Positions 51,128 to 61,414 are shown, counted from the stretch's first letter. The stretch is DNA of 64,000 nucleotides from Enterococcus_E cecorum_C (GCF_052119425.1 NZ_JBQKFH010000013.1:1-64000); one strand, 5' to 3'. Program-made: numbers and translations. Notes: generated from the sequence alone by a model not told the origin.

Positions 51128-51991
51128 TTATAATTTACCACCATAAACCGGGAAGAAACTAGCTTCACCATAATCTTGAATTTTATCAATCGCCATCAAT
51201 TCTTTCATATCTTCTTGACTAATTTCAAAATATAAATCTGCATTTTCGCGCATATGATCTGGATTCGCCGTTTTTGGTAAGACAATCATATCTAGTTGAA
51301 TACAATAGCGAATACATAGTTGCGCCACAGAAACACCATATTTTTTAGCCATCGCCACAATTTTAGGATTTTTCAAGGCTTCTCCATGCGCAACAGGTGA
51401 ATAAGCTTCGACTGCGATACCTTCATTTTGACAATATTGAATTAAATCAAGTGGTGTATTTGAAATATGAGCTAATATCTGATTCACTTGTGGCTTAATT
51501 CTGGCTGTTTTTAAAATATTTTGCACATCTTCTTCTAAAAAGTTTGAAACCCCGATAGCTCTTAATTTACCTGCTTCAAGGGCATCTTCAAGTGCACGCC
51601 AAACTTCTTGATTTTCTTTTTTATAACGATTTTCTGACTGATTGACTTCCTTCCAAGGTTGTGGACTATGAATAATCATCATATCCAAATAATCCATCCT
51701 CATTAATTTAAGGGTATCATCAATTGATTTTGCCGCACTTTCATAAGATTTATGTTCAGCTGCTACTTTTGATGTGATAAAGATTTCGTCACGAGGAATA
51801 CCTGATTGACGAATCCCTTCGCCTACTCCACGTTCATTGCCATATGCTTGAGCAGTATCGATATGACGATAACCCATTTGCAATGCAGATTTCACCGCAT
51901 CTGTTACCTTATCATCATCAATCAGCCAAGTTCCCAAAGCTAGTTGCGGAATTACAACACCATTATTTAATTTCATACTTTTGTTAAACAT
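51128..51991 (-). CDS. Aldo/keto reductase
   Basis: A 287-residue NADPH-dependent aldo/keto reductase with the tyrosine tetrad elements DTAQAYGNERGVGEG (Asp and Tyr), TSKVAAEHKS (Lys) and MIIHSPQPW (His), GVSNFLEEDV and the C-terminal cofactor site VLPKTANPDHMREN. The start at 51991 (ATG) is preceded by AAAGGTGAG; a GTG start four codons upstream lies in that site. It resembles 2,5-diketo-gluconate reductase-like family members of lactobacilli and enterococci. It follows the DUF3737 pseudogene with an 8-base overlap. Confidence 0.88.
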   Translation of the reverse strand: MFNKSMKLNNGVVIPQLALGTWLIDDDKVTDAVKSALQMGYRHIDTAQAYGNERGVGEGIRQSGIPRDEIFITSKVAAEHKSYESAAKSIDDTLKLMRMDYLDMMIIHSPQPWKEVNQSENRYKKENQEVWRALEDALEAGKLRAIGVSNFLEEDVQNILKTARIKPQVNQILAHISNTPLDLIQYCQNEGIAVEAYSPVAHGEALKNPKIVAMAKKYGVSVAQLCIRYCIQLDMIVLPKTANPDHMRENADLYFEISQEDMKELMAIDKIQDYGEASFFPVYGGKL

Positions 51992-52848
51992 TGATTTTCT
52001 CACCTTTCGTATTCATAATCTTCACTTGATTAAAATCAATCAATTCATCATCTAAAATAAGTTCATCAACACTTGCTGCTTGAATATTTGCTTTAAGCGG
52101 ATTTTTAATACTATCAACCTTTGTAGTAATTGTTGCTTCAGCTGTCGAATATTCAAAGGCCAAATCTGTATGTATTACCTTACAATTGATTAACTTCACA
52201 TTATTCATGTAGCAAAGTCCTTGATTACTCTCAATCGTACAATTAATAAACGTCACATTTTTGGAATTTCAACCTAGATATTCACCTACGATTACCGCAT
52301 TTTTCACAACAACGTTCTCACAGTTCAAAAACGCGTCTTTAGATATGATTTTTGCCCCATCAATTTCAATATCACTTGCACCATCAAAGGCATAATTGCC
52401 CATAATTGGTAAATCTGTTGCTTGAATATCACGGCAATTCATCGCAAAATAATCCCCGTTTACCGTAACCTGATTCAAAGTGATTTCGCGACAATTCCAT
52501 AAAGTCTCTTGCGCATGTGCAAAATGGACATCTTCAAGTAAAATTTTACTTGCCCGGCGAAAGATTTTGGGGGCCTGAATCGAGCAATGATGCATCTGAA
52601 TATTATGCGTGCACCAAATTCCCGAACGCGCGGTATCCAATAAAGTAACATGATGGGCCACCATATTTTGACAATACCACAATGGGTACTTCCACCTAAA
52701 AATATCGTTTTCTAGTACTAAATCAGCACTTTCTTTTAGCGGAGATTCCCCCCTCTTCAAAAACTGAATCGACCACTTTCAAATATTTGGACTTAAACAA
52801 TACACGTTCACCAGTCAATAAAACCTCTCTTATTTCGTTCACCTTCAT
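51984..52848 (-). pseudogene. DUF3737-family protein gene, doubly disrupted
   Basis: A right-handed beta-helix-like DUF3737 protein of about 288 residues is recoverable. The N-terminal part (start near 52848, MKVNEIREVLLTGERVLFKS) shifts frame at a run of six G (52748-52753), where five are expected; the central part (163 codons, ends EYLG) stops at an in-frame TGA (52269-52271) where TGG is expected, and the frame then continues as NSKNVTFINCTIESNQGLCY to 51984. Two independent lesions argue for real decay, not a read error. Function of the family is unknown. Confidence 0.8.
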
Positions 52849-52911
52849 CACCTCACACCCAAAGTCTACACCTTAAACTTCACTTTAAGTCAATAGATAA
52901 TTGGCAGAAAA

Positions 52912-52961
52912 AGTCAAAAAAAGAAGAATTTCATCCGTACACAAAATACTCAGAAATTCTT
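52912..52961 (-). terminator. Terminator of the SNF2 helicase gene
   Basis: GAAGAATTTC (52923-52932) is a perfect inverted repeat with GAAATTCTTC (52952-52961); on the minus strand it is followed by TTTTTTTGAC. Confidence 0.7.
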
Positions 52962-52969
52962 CAAGATTC

Positions 52970-55900
52970 TTATTCTATCCCCACTTGGAAAATTTGGCGG
53001 ATATCTTCTTCAGTTAATTGAGAAAGAGAGGCCTCATCACCTTGCATAACTTGATCAAAGAGTTCACGCTTACTTTGTTGGAGCTCATAGATTTTTTCTT
53101 CAATCGTACCTTCTGTAATCAAACGCCATACTTCGACCACTTCTTTTTGTCCCATTCGATGGGCACGGCTTGTTGCTTGGTCTTCTACAGCTGGATTCCA
53201 CCATAAATCATACAGAATCACCGTATTCGCCCCAGTTAAGTTCAAGCCCGTACCACCTGCTTTTAGCGAAATTAAAAAGACGGGTTTATCTCCTTGATTA
53301 AAGGCTTCTACCATTTCCATACGTTGCTTGCTCGGTGTGCTGCCATCTAATTTGAAGCATGGAATATCTAACTGCGCTAACTCTGCTTCGATTAAGTTCA
53401 ACATACTAGCAAACTGCGAGAAAATTAAAATGCGGCGATTGTTTTCCAAAGCCTGAGTCAGTAATTCCTTCAACTGCTCTAATTTTCCAGACTCCCCATG
53501 AAAATCATCTAAATAAAGCTGCGGCGAACAACAAATCTGTCTTAAGCGAGTTAGACCAGCTAAAATGCTAATGCGATTCTTTTTAAACTCGTCACTATTC
53601 ATTTGGGCTAACGTTTTTTGAATTTGTTCTAACTGTGCTAGATAGATTTCTTTTTGCTCTTTGCTTAATTCATTGAAATAATTTGTCTCAATTCGTTCTG
53701 GCAAATCAAGCAAGACTTCTTCTTTCGTCCGTCTTAACACAAATGGCTGAATCATCTGAGCAATTAATTCGGTTGGGAATTTCTTAAACTTCGCCTTACT
53801 TGGGAAAAATCCCGGAATAATCACTTGAAAAATTGACCATAATTCTTCAAGTCTATTTTCCACTGGCGTGCCACTGAGCGCAAACCGTTTTGGAATCGTT
53901 AATTTTCGCAAAGCCTGAGCCGTTTTGGTTTGACTATTTTTCACCATCTGCGCTTCGTCTAAAATCAACACTTGATAGTCTATTTTGGCATGTAATTTTT
54001 CATCTTGACGGAAACTTTGATAGCTTGTCACATACACATCCGCTTCTGTCGCGAGTTGTTCGGCCCGTTTATCTTTCCCACCATTTACGACTTGCACTTT
54101 TAACTCAGGTGCAAACTGCTTACACTCTTGATACCAATTATAAACAAGGCTGGCTGGTACGATAATTAAAGCCTTCATTGATGGATCATTTTGCTTTTCA
54201 GATAACAGATAAGTAATCGTCTGAATCGTTTTTCCTAGACCCATTTCATCCGCCAAAATCCCCCCAAGCTGATAATCACTTAACATCTTCAACCATCGAA
54301 ATCCCGTTAATTGGTAAGGACGTAAACTAGCATTTAATCCACTTGGTAAATCCACCGGATAGTCTTGTGGATGGGTTAAATGTTGAACAAAAGTTGTAAA
54401 GTCTTGGTTGACCTCGATTTGCTCATTTTCTAATTGGGCTAACTGTCCACCGCGATATAAGGGCATCTGGAATTGGTTAGCTTTTTGTTCACTGACTTGC
54501 CGAATCAAGGACAATGACTCACTTGCTTTTTGGAACTCCTCTTGAGACAAATCAAGCAAGCGGCCATCATTTAATCGCACAAAATCCGCATTCTTACTTA
54601 AAGCAACTAAAGCACGCTCGACATCTTCTAGCTCAATGCCATCCACTTCAAAAGATACATCTAGAAAGCCACCATTTTTAATAATCGATAATTTTGGCTT
54701 ATACTGCTCCTGATTAACAAACATTTCTTGAAGTTTTTCATCTAAAATCACTTCACCGAATTGGGCAAATTGCGTCAGTGTATATTTTAAGAAATGATAG
54801 AAGTCTTCATCACGAGAAATCGATAATTGATAACTAGCCTCTTTTTCGACAAATTGATTAGCCAAAATAAACTGTTCGATACGATTTTCCTGATCGATAT
54901 CACGAATTAACTGATTGGCTTGGTCAGCATTTTGGCGATAAGCTGATTTTTTCGCAAGCACGATATCACCATATTGCAACGTCAAGTCTAACTGGACCCC
55001 AAATCTTACCTCAGAAAAATAAAAATTCGGAACTAATGGCGCAACAATCATATTTTCTGTCAAAGTCGGATCAATATCCACAACCGCAAATTTTTGAATT
55101 ACTGGTAAATATTTAGATAAGAAAGCATTTGCCTCTTGTAAGGAGAAACGAAAGATTGAATCAAAACCGTAAATCAACCTATCAAACTGCCACGTCACAT
55201 AACGATATAATTTTTGTTGAAAGTCAGAATAAGCGTCATATAACAAAATAGACTGATAATCCAAACGATATAGTTGTCCCTCAATCACCGCGCACAAATA
55301 CGTAAAGTCAGTCATTTCAATAGCATCTTCGAAAAATAATGATACTTGATTTTCATCGACCTTTTGGATATGACAAGTAATAAATGAATCCAAATCAGCT
55401 GGCATGGAATGAAATTGTGTAAATTCTCGATTATCTACAGTGATTTTTAGTAAATGATTTGGGAATTTTTCTAACAGCTCGTCCATTGTCGTACTATCTA
55501 ACACAACTTCTTTCTCTTGACTTTGTTCGCGATAATCCACATAGTTTAAATGTCCTAAATGAGAAGCCATCAACCATTGAATCAACGCAAAGTCCTCTTT
55601 TGAAAAACACTCTGGGGCAACTGCTATCGATACTTTAGGCGTCAACTTGTAGTGATCTGTATAATAGCACTTATTTAAAAATTCGTGAATATTTTTTATC
55701 AAGTAATTACGCTTTCCATTATTGACATACAGTCTTAAATAAAAGGCAGCTTGCCCTGATTTTTGAGCATAATCGAGCTGATAATAAAGTTTAAGTGGCT
55801 GTAATTGTTCTGGACTTACGGAAACTAAAAAATGATTTTGCAGACTATCCATGAATTGTGATAAAGCATCGACTTTGGCAGCTTCGATTTTCTTTTCATT

Positions 55901-56191
55901 TTCCTCATCGTGCAGCTCTACATAAGCATCCTCCCACGAAATCGGCAAGCCTACTTCTGCCCTTAAAGCCATGGTATGCTCACAAGCACCGTATTTCCCA
56001 AACGTCTGACATTGACAACTATCACTTCTAACAGACCCCATACTAACCTTTGTCTTGAGGATAACAAAATCATGATAAAATTCTCCATAATAGAAACCTC
56101 TACTACGATAATCACGTAAATTAATGAGACTATGCTGGTTTATTAATACTCTACCTTCTTTAAAAATAGTTTGATATTGCGCTTTATTCAT
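52970..56191 (-). CDS. SWIM zinc-finger SNF2-family helicase
   Basis: A 1073-residue chromosomal helicase. A SWIM zinc finger (SCQCQTFGKYGACEHTMAL, about 57-75), a bacterial SNF2-associated domain in the first half, and a complete SNF2 motor: DEMGLGKTIQT (about 650), DEAQ box VLILDEAQMVKNS, SGTPVENRLEELWSI, and C-terminal KAGGTGLNLTGANTVI and SRAHRMGQ. It probably remodels protein-DNA or RNA polymerase complexes. GTG at 56203 is also in frame, but GAGGAA is spaced for ATG at 56191. Common in enterococci and streptococci, and unrelated to the ICE SNF2 protein. Confidence 0.9.
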   Translation of the reverse strand: MNKAQYQTIFKEGRVLINQHSLINLRDYRSRGFYYGEFYHDFVILKTKVSMGSVRSDSCQCQTFGKYGACEHTMALRAEVGLPISWEDAYVELHDEENEKKIEAAKVDALSQFMDSLQNHFLVSVSPEQLQPLKLYYQLDYAQKSGQAAFYLRLYVNNGKRNYLIKNIHEFLNKCYYTDHYKLTPKVSIAVAPECFSKEDFALIQWLMASHLGHLNYVDYREQSQEKEVVLDSTTMDELLEKFPNHLLKITVDNREFTQFHSMPADLDSFITCHIQKVDENQVSLFFEDAIEMTDFTYLCAVIEGQLYRLDYQSILLYDAYSDFQQKLYRYVTWQFDRLIYGFDSIFRFSLQEANAFLSKYLPVIQKFAVVDIDPTLTENMIVAPLVPNFYFSEVRFGVQLDLTLQYGDIVLAKKSAYRQNADQANQLIRDIDQENRIEQFILANQFVEKEASYQLSISRDEDFYHFLKYTLTQFAQFGEVILDEKLQEMFVNQEQYKPKLSIIKNGGFLDVSFEVDGIELEDVERALVALSKNADFVRLNDGRLLDLSQEEFQKASESLSLIRQVSEQKANQFQMPLYRGGQLAQLENEQIEVNQDFTTFVQHLTHPQDYPVDLPSGLNASLRPYQLTGFRWLKMLSDYQLGGILADEMGLGKTIQTITYLLSEKQNDPSMKALIIVPASLVYNWYQECKQFAPELKVQVVNGGKDKRAEQLATEADVYVTSYQSFRQDEKLHAKIDYQVLILDEAQMVKNSQTKTAQALRKLTIPKRFALSGTPVENRLEELWSIFQVIIPGFFPSKAKFKKFPTELIAQMIQPFVLRRTKEEVLLDLPERIETNYFNELSKEQKEIYLAQLEQIQKTLAQMNSDEFKKNRISILAGLTRLRQICCSPQLYLDDFHGESGKLEQLKELLTQALENNRRILIFSQFASMLNLIEAELAQLDIPCFKLDGSTPSKQRMEMVEAFNQGDKPVFLISLKAGGTGLNLTGANTVILYDLWWNPAVEDQATSRAHRMGQKEVVEVWRLITEGTIEEKIYELQQSKRELFDQVMQGDEASLSQLTEEDIRQIFQVGIE

Positions 56192-56252
56192 CTTATTCCT
56201 CACAGCATTTTATTCATAGTTTGAGCATATCATTAATTCAATGATGATACAA

Positions 56253-56283
56253 CAAAAAACACGAGCCTGATTTTGACTCGTGC
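56253..56283 (-). terminator. Terminator of the broken SDR gene
   Basis: On the minus strand CACGAG...CTCGTG (56260-56265 with 56277-56282) is followed by TTTTTTG, 11 bases past the stop codon. Confidence 0.7.
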
Positions 56284-56293
56284 ATCTGATTAT

Positions 56294-56578
56294 TCATGTT
56301 CTGTACTTTGGCTCAAAGCAACATTTTGATTGACTTCTTCGACCACATGATTGATTTGATGTTGTAATGCCTTGACGAATCCCCTCTTCATCAAATGGCA
56401 TATTCACCGCATAAAAATTGGACTGAAACTCAGGTAATTGCGTTTGAACTTCTTGGGTTAAACGTTCTTTATTACGACTTGTTCCGACGACTTGGTAACC
56501 CGCCTTTAATCCAGCTAAAACGATTTGTAAACCAATACCTTTAGAAGCACCAGTTACAACTAAAACTTTTTTCTCCAT
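56294..56578 (-). pseudogene. Truncated short-chain dehydrogenase/reductase
   Basis: The start (MEKKVLVVTGASKGIGLQIVLAGL) is a clean SDR Rossmann fold with TGxxxGIG, but after about 60 residues (NFYAVNMPFDEEGIRQ) similarity ends, and no YxxxK catalytic segment exists. A neighbouring frame continues as ALQHQINHVVEEVNQNVA..., so a frameshift and an internal deletion appear to have fused two remnants. The length is 94 residues against about 250 for the family. GGGGAAAACGG precedes ATG at 56578. Confidence 0.7.
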
Positions 56579-56837
56579 CCGTTTTCCCCTATTCCTATTT
56601 GTTATCAAAACTATTTTTATCGTACTGAAGGAAAGAAGGATTGTTAAAAATGCTATTTCTTGTTCTAAGGTATCTCTTAATAAATTCTTAAATAATTTTA
56701 TGAATAAAATGTCTTGGTAGCAAAAAAAGTTTCCTAAAAGATACCTACTGCCTTTAAAGTGCCTACTTCACAAATTATACAACACGCCGTACACTTTACA
56801 CGTAAAACGAAAACACAAAAGAAAAGAGGAAAAGTTT

Positions 56838-57902
56838 ATGAGTATGCAAGATTATCGAATTGACCCTAAAAATGGTTTAGAATTTGGCCTTTATTCCTTA
56901 GGTGACCATATGCCAGATGCCCTAACCGGAGAAAGGATTTCAGCCAAAGAACGTGTCGACCAAATTGTCCAAGAAGCTGTCTTAACCGAACAAGCAGGCC
57001 TTGATTTTTTCAGTATTGGTGAGAGCCATCAAAAATACTTTGTTGGACAGGCCCACGCCGTCATGTTAGGTGCAGTCAGTCAAGCCACTAAAAAAATTAA
57101 AATTGGTTCAGCTGCTACCATCGTTTCTACTTCTGATCCCGTCCGTATTTATGAAAACTTTGCGACATTAGATTTACTTTCAAATGGACGCGCAGAGATT
57201 ATTGGTGGACGCGCATCACGTGTAGGATTGTTTGAATTACTAGGCTATGATTTAAAAGACTATGAAGAACTATTTGAAGAAAAATTTGAACTCCTACTAA
57301 AAATCAATCAAGAGAAATTCGTCACCTGGGAAGGCAATTTCCGCGCACCATTAAAGAATGCAGAAGTCTTACCACGACCATTAAACGATAAGATGCCCAT
57401 TTGGCGAGCAGTCGGTGGTCCTGCAGAAAGTGCCATTAAAGCTGGCCGTCAAGGTGTTCCAATGGCCATTGCAATGCTAGGCGGTCCGGTAAGTATCTTC
57501 AAACGTTCAGTCATGGCTTATCGTGAAAGTTTGGCCATCAATGGCTATAACCCAGATGATTTCCCAGTAGCAACTACCGGACTTTTCTATGCAGCCAAAG
57601 ATAGTCAAACAGCTTTACGCGAATTTTATCCATATGTCAATAAAGGAATTGAAATCGCGAATGGTACTGGCTTTAACAAACGCTTATTTGCCAATGGTGC
57701 GCATCCTAAAGACGTAATGGCTATCGGTAGTCCGCAACAGATTATTGAAAAAATTCTCTATCAATATGAAGAATTCGGTCATCAACGTTACATGGCTCAA
57801 ATCGATTTTGGTGGCATGCCATTTAAGAAAGTCATGGAAAATATTGAAATGATTGGTACGACCATTCTACCAGCCGTCAAAAAATATACAAAGGAGAAAT
57901 AA
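56838..57902 (+). CDS. LLM-class (luciferase-like) flavin-dependent oxidoreductase
   Basis: A 354-residue luciferase-like monooxygenase with the family segments LDFFSIGESHQKYF (about 58), KIGSAATIVSTSDPVRIYENFATLDLLSNGRAE in parts (about 95-125), and PIWRAVGGPAESAIKAGR. AAAGAGGAAAAG precedes the ATG. It is followed at three bases by an FMN reductase, which would supply reduced flavin; together they look like a two-component monooxygenase. The substrate is unknown. Confidence 0.88.
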   Translation: MSMQDYRIDPKNGLEFGLYSLGDHMPDALTGERISAKERVDQIVQEAVLTEQAGLDFFSIGESHQKYFVGQAHAVMLGAVSQATKKIKIGSAATIVSTSDPVRIYENFATLDLLSNGRAEIIGGRASRVGLFELLGYDLKDYEELFEEKFELLLKINQEKFVTWEGNFRAPLKNAEVLPRPLNDKMPIWRAVGGPAESAIKAGRQGVPMAIAMLGGPVSIFKRSVMAYRESLAINGYNPDDFPVATTGLFYAAKDSQTALREFYPYVNKGIEIANGTGFNKRLFANGAHPKDVMAIGSPQQIIEKILYQYEEFGHQRYMAQIDFGGMPFKKVMENIEMIGTTILPAVKKYTKEK

Positions 57903-57905
57903 ACG

Positions 57906-58469
57906 ATGAAAGTTGTAACCTTATCAAGTGCAACAATCGGTAGTAAGACTGCCATTGCCATTCAAAAAACCACAGATTATCTCAAACAAAAATTTCCGGA
58001 AGCTGAAGTCGAAATGATTGATCTTCGCGAAAAAGATTTAGTCTTTAGCGATGGCCGTAATTACTTAGAATACACTGGTGACACACTCGAAGTAGCCAGT
58101 AAATTAATGCAAGCTGATGCGATTATCATTGGCACACCTATCTTTCAAGCTTCAATTCCAGGTTCATTAAAAAATATATTTGACTTATTACCGGAAAAAG
58201 CCTTGCGTGATAAAGTAGTCAGTATTGTAGTCACAGCTGGTTCTAGCAAGCACTATCTCGTCCCTGAAATGCAACTAAAACCAATATTATCGTATATGAA
58301 AGCTCAAGTCTTGCCTGAGATTGTCTTTATTGAAGGACAAGATTTTAACCGCCATGAAATCGAAAATATCGATATTCATTTTAGACTCGAAAAACTAGTA
58401 GAAGATACCGTCTTAATGACAGAAGTATACCAAGAATTTAAACAAAAACAAGAAGCGTTGCTATTTTGA
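57906..58469 (+). CDS. NAD(P)H-dependent FMN reductase
   Basis: A 187-residue flavodoxin-like reductase: VVTLSSATIGSKTAIA at the N-terminus for the FMN phosphate, and DAIIIGTPIFQASIPGSLKNIFDLL (in parts, about 75-99). It starts after AAGGAG three bases from the monooxygenase stop and ends before a strong terminator, forming a two-gene operon. Confidence 0.87.
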   Translation: MKVVTLSSATIGSKTAIAIQKTTDYLKQKFPEAEVEMIDLREKDLVFSDGRNYLEYTGDTLEVASKLMQADAIIIGTPIFQASIPGSLKNIFDLLPEKALRDKVVSIVVTAGSSKHYLVPEMQLKPILSYMKAQVLPEIVFIEGQDFNRHEIENIDIHFRLEKLVEDTVLMTEVYQEFKQKQEALLF

Positions 58470-58494
58470 CAGACTATCGCTAAATAATAAAAGA

Positions 58495-58531
58495 GCCATC
58501 CTAGGACAAACTTTCCTTGGATGGCATTTTT
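58495..58531 (+). terminator. Terminator of the LLM/FMN reductase operon
   Basis: GCCATCC (58495-58501) pairs with GGATGGC (58519-58525), with inner AGGA/TCCT pairing, followed by ATTTTTGTTT. Confidence 0.85.
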
Positions 58532-58675
58532 GTTTATACGCTAGATTGATTTTCTAAATCTATACAAACTGACTAGCTAATTTAGGTTTTATCTATTCAT
58601 TTTCTATGTTTCATTTAATCAATTAGAAACCTTCCGAAAAGAGCCAAAATAATCCATTCATCGATATTTTCATAA

Positions 58676-60436
58676 TCATTGTAATGGCTGTACTAAGTCC
58701 AATAAACGATCAATATAGCTTTTATCGTGTCCTAATTCATTTTTGGTTTGATTTGTTGTCTTTAATTCATCCGTGATTAACCCATCAATTGGGGTTTGTA
58801 AATAATAGCGGATCTTATCAGGCGAATTGATTGTCCATACGAATAATTTTTTATTCATTTGATGAACCTCTTCTGCTAACTGAGGACGATAGGAGAAATC
58901 CTCGATAGCATAAAAATCTACTGGTTCATTCGGCAGTTTTCCAAACTGAATTGGAATAACATACCCTGTATCTAAGTCAGGATCTAATTTTTCTACAGCA
59001 AGAATCGTAGGAAGATCCAGCGACATAATTTTAACTTGATTTTCCATTCCACTTTTCTTAAGCTCATTTACAAAGCGAATAACATAGCTACTGTCCTCGT
59101 TTCCAGTAGGTTTTAATTCTAAAATCAAATGCATATGTAACTGCTTCGCGATTTTCAAATAATCTTTCATGCTTACAATCTTACTTGTATGTCCATCTTG
59201 TTTGATTTTTAAGCCGATTACTTTATTAGCAGGTAAATCAGACACTTTTTTATCTAGACCAGCCAAACGTTTTAAATCATTATCGTGCATGACTACAAAC
59301 TGATGGTCTTTTGTATAAAGTAAATCCAATTCAACATAATTTGCCTTCATTTTTTTAGCGGCTCTCAATCCTTCTACTGAATTTTCAACCGCCTTAGCTA
59401 CATAGCCACGATGACCGACAATTTCAATTTTTGGATTATATTCTAGCGTTGCCAATTGATTGGTTTCACCTAAATAAAAACTTGCAAAAACCATAAATAA
59501 TAAGGCCAAACTTGCAAATTTGCGTTTCTTTTGGACATTATGTAAAGGTAAATTATTGCTAAACGATTGCATATTTTGAATCAGTAAATGAAAAATACCA
59601 ATTTTTACAAATAAATTGGTGGCAAAGATACATCCATTAATCAAAGTCAATAATAAACTTTCTAAGAATAGATTACTGCCGTTATTATCTAAAATTAAGG
59701 CTAAAACTATAGATAATAAAAACACAGGCAATAATATGAGCAGTAATACAAATTCAATCAATGTAAAACTTAAGAAAAATTCAATTAATTTACCTTTTGT
59801 CATTTGCCAACTTCGCTTATAAATTTGTGGGAAATTCAAATCAGTCAGTGTAAATAATGGAACTACAAATAAAAAACGAAAGGCTAAATAAATCAATGTC
59901 AAGCCCCCAACAAATAGTAAAACTGCACTAGTTGGTGACTTACTCCATTCACCTGTAATAAAATCCGGAATGTATAGTTCGTTTGTCAAAGTAGTAGATA
60001 AACCTAAATTGGCAATCGGAATTCCTAAAATAACATATACTAAAAAATACAATCCGTTGAATATATTTTGCTTATTCAACTTTAAATGCGTTGGATGAAA
60101 TAATTCTTTCCATGCTATTTTTTTCTGGTTGCTTGCCCCTAGAATCATTAAGCAAAAAACTTGGTATTCAAGAAATAATAATACTACCAGCAATATTAAA
60201 TAAACAATTAAACTAATAAACCCAATTGGATTCAAGAGTATCTGAATAATATTTGTGTTATTCAAATTATCCTGTCCTGTCATCAACAATACAAAGCCAA
60301 AGATTCTTCTAAGTATAAAGCTTCCCGCAACACCAAATATTAACTGGATTAAAATCCCTGTATACAAATAGCGCCATTTGTTCTTATTTAAATCTTTTAA
60401 CGTCTCTTTTGCTTGTTTTAAAACACGTTGAATCAT
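58676..60436 (-). CDS. Membrane-bound glycerophosphodiester phosphodiesterase
   Basis: A 586-residue protein: residues 1-330 form a polytopic membrane domain (about seven or eight helices, glycerophosphodiester phosphodiesterase membrane domain), residues 335-575 the GDPD barrel with IVGHRGYVAKAVENS (His-Arg and Glu), YVELDLLYTKDHQFVVMHDNDL and ILELKP catalytic elements. It hydrolyses glycerophosphodiesters, possibly from lipoteichoic acid or lipids. GGGGGAAGACAG precedes the ATG. Confidence 0.9.
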   Translation of the reverse strand: MIQRVLKQAKETLKDLNKNKWRYLYTGILIQLIFGVAGSFILRRIFGFVLLMTGQDNLNNTNIIQILLNPIGFISLIVYLILLVVLLFLEYQVFCLMILGASNQKKIAWKELFHPTHLKLNKQNIFNGLYFLVYVILGIPIANLGLSTTLTNELYIPDFITGEWSKSPTSAVLLFVGGLTLIYLAFRFLFVVPLFTLTDLNFPQIYKRSWQMTKGKLIEFFLSFTLIEFVLLLILLPVFLLSIVLALILDNNGSNLFLESLLLTLINGCIFATNLFVKIGIFHLLIQNMQSFSNNLPLHNVQKKRKFASLALLFMVFASFYLGETNQLATLEYNPKIEIVGHRGYVAKAVENSVEGLRAAKKMKANYVELDLLYTKDHQFVVMHDNDLKRLAGLDKKVSDLPANKVIGLKIKQDGHTSKIVSMKDYLKIAKQLHMHLILELKPTGNEDSSYVIRFVNELKKSGMENQVKIMSLDLPTILAVEKLDPDLDTGYVIPIQFGKLPNEPVDFYAIEDFSYRPQLAEEVHQMNKKLFVWTINSPDKIRYYLQTPIDGLITDELKTTNQTKNELGHDKSYIDRLLDLVQPLQ

Positions 60437-60549
60437 CTGTCTTCCCCCTTTTCATGCATTTTATTATAGTGAAAACGACCTTTGATTTCCAGTTTATTTT
60501 TCGATTGTAAATTATCATATTAGGTTATTTATTCGTGATGCTAATAAAT

Positions 60550-60578
60550 TTGATAAAATATCATCATTCTGTTATGAT
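60550..60578 (+). promoter_or_regulatory. Promoter of the small membrane protein gene
   Basis: TTGATA (60550-60555) and TATGAT (60573-60578) are separated by 17 bases. A GGAGGGG ribosome binding site follows at 60586. Confidence 0.65.
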
Positions 60579-60598
60579 GAAAAATGGAGGGGTTAGAA

Positions 60599-61108
60599 AT
60601 GAACGAGATTATACTTTTAGTTTTACTACTATTTTTAGGAAGAGTGATTAATTCCAAACGACTTGAACGTTTTTTTTTCTTTAAAACTTTAGCTGTTTTT
60701 GCCGCAATGCTATTCTTTTCAACAACTGTATTTTTAATCCTAGTATTTGGACTTTTGCTCATCAGCCAATATATCGTAACACCACTTGGAAAGTCCCCCT
60801 TTATGACAATGTTTATGCTAATTTTGGTTTCAGGAGTCATTTTATATTTTCTAGTCAGTAAACTTGCAAATAAATGGCATATATCAATGACCATCTTCAC
60901 CTTAATTGAACACTATATTCAATGGGGACTCATTTATATCACTTTGTATCAGGTGGCTGTTGATAATTTTATTAAAGGTACTGACATTGAAAAGTTAATC
61001 GAAGGGGGAGTCAGTAGTCCGGCCTATCTCATGCTCGCATTCTTACCATCATTTATTTCTGTATGGATTGCCACAATTATGTACAAACTTGAAAAACATG
61101 AAATGTAA
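60599..61108 (+). CDS. Predicted membrane protein of unknown function
   Basis: A 169-residue protein with about five transmembrane helices (EIILLVLLLFLGRVI, VFLILVFGLLLISQYIV, MTMFMLILVSGVILYFL and others). The ATG at 60599 has GGAGGGG six bases upstream, which excludes the earlier in-frame start at 60584. Standing alone between divergent genes with its own promoter. No family recognised. Confidence 0.7.
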   Translation: MNEIILLVLLLFLGRVINSKRLERFFFFKTLAVFAAMLFFSTTVFLILVFGLLLISQYIVTPLGKSPFMTMFMLILVSGVILYFLVSKLANKWHISMTIFTLIEHYIQWGLIYITLYQVAVDNFIKGTDIEKLIEGGVSSPAYLMLAFLPSFISVWIATIMYKLEKHEM

Positions 61109-61414
61109 CTCATATCAATTATATCACTCACACTAATAGTACAGCTATCTTTTTTTGCAATATAAATATTTGACACAAAAGACTCACTAAGGTGTAATAT
61201 CACAAAATAAATGATCTTACACCTAGGAGTCTATATTGTATTCATTATAAGTACAATCTATTCATCTGAATACTTCCTACTGTATTTCGTTCAAAAGTTT
61301 TGAAAAAATATCAATTTAACAAATAAGTATGGCGTATGCTAATATCAAAAAAGATACACGGAAAATCATAACTTTTGAAAGCTATTTAGTATTAATATAC
61401 AATGAATTCACAAG
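61109..61414. other. Intergenic region holding only an imperfect inverted repeat
   Basis: About 300 AT-rich bases without a supported coding frame, between two 3' ends. The only structure seen is the long imperfect inverted repeat at 61181-61231. Confidence 0.5.
61181..61231. repeat. Long imperfect inverted repeat, possible MITE or IS scar
   Basis: GACTCACTAAGGTGTAATATCA (61181-61202, given here in outline: GACTC, GGTGTAA, ATCA) pairs with TGAT, TTACACC, GAGTC in 61212-61231, giving a roughly 20-bp stem with two small bulges and a 9-base loop. There is no T tract, so it is not a typical terminator. Confidence 0.45.

Noticed and set aside
60541..60900. 119-codon minus-strand frame opposite the membrane protein gene
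   Set aside because: Lys/Ile-rich mirror of hydrophobic codons; the plus-strand gene has promoter and ribosome binding site.
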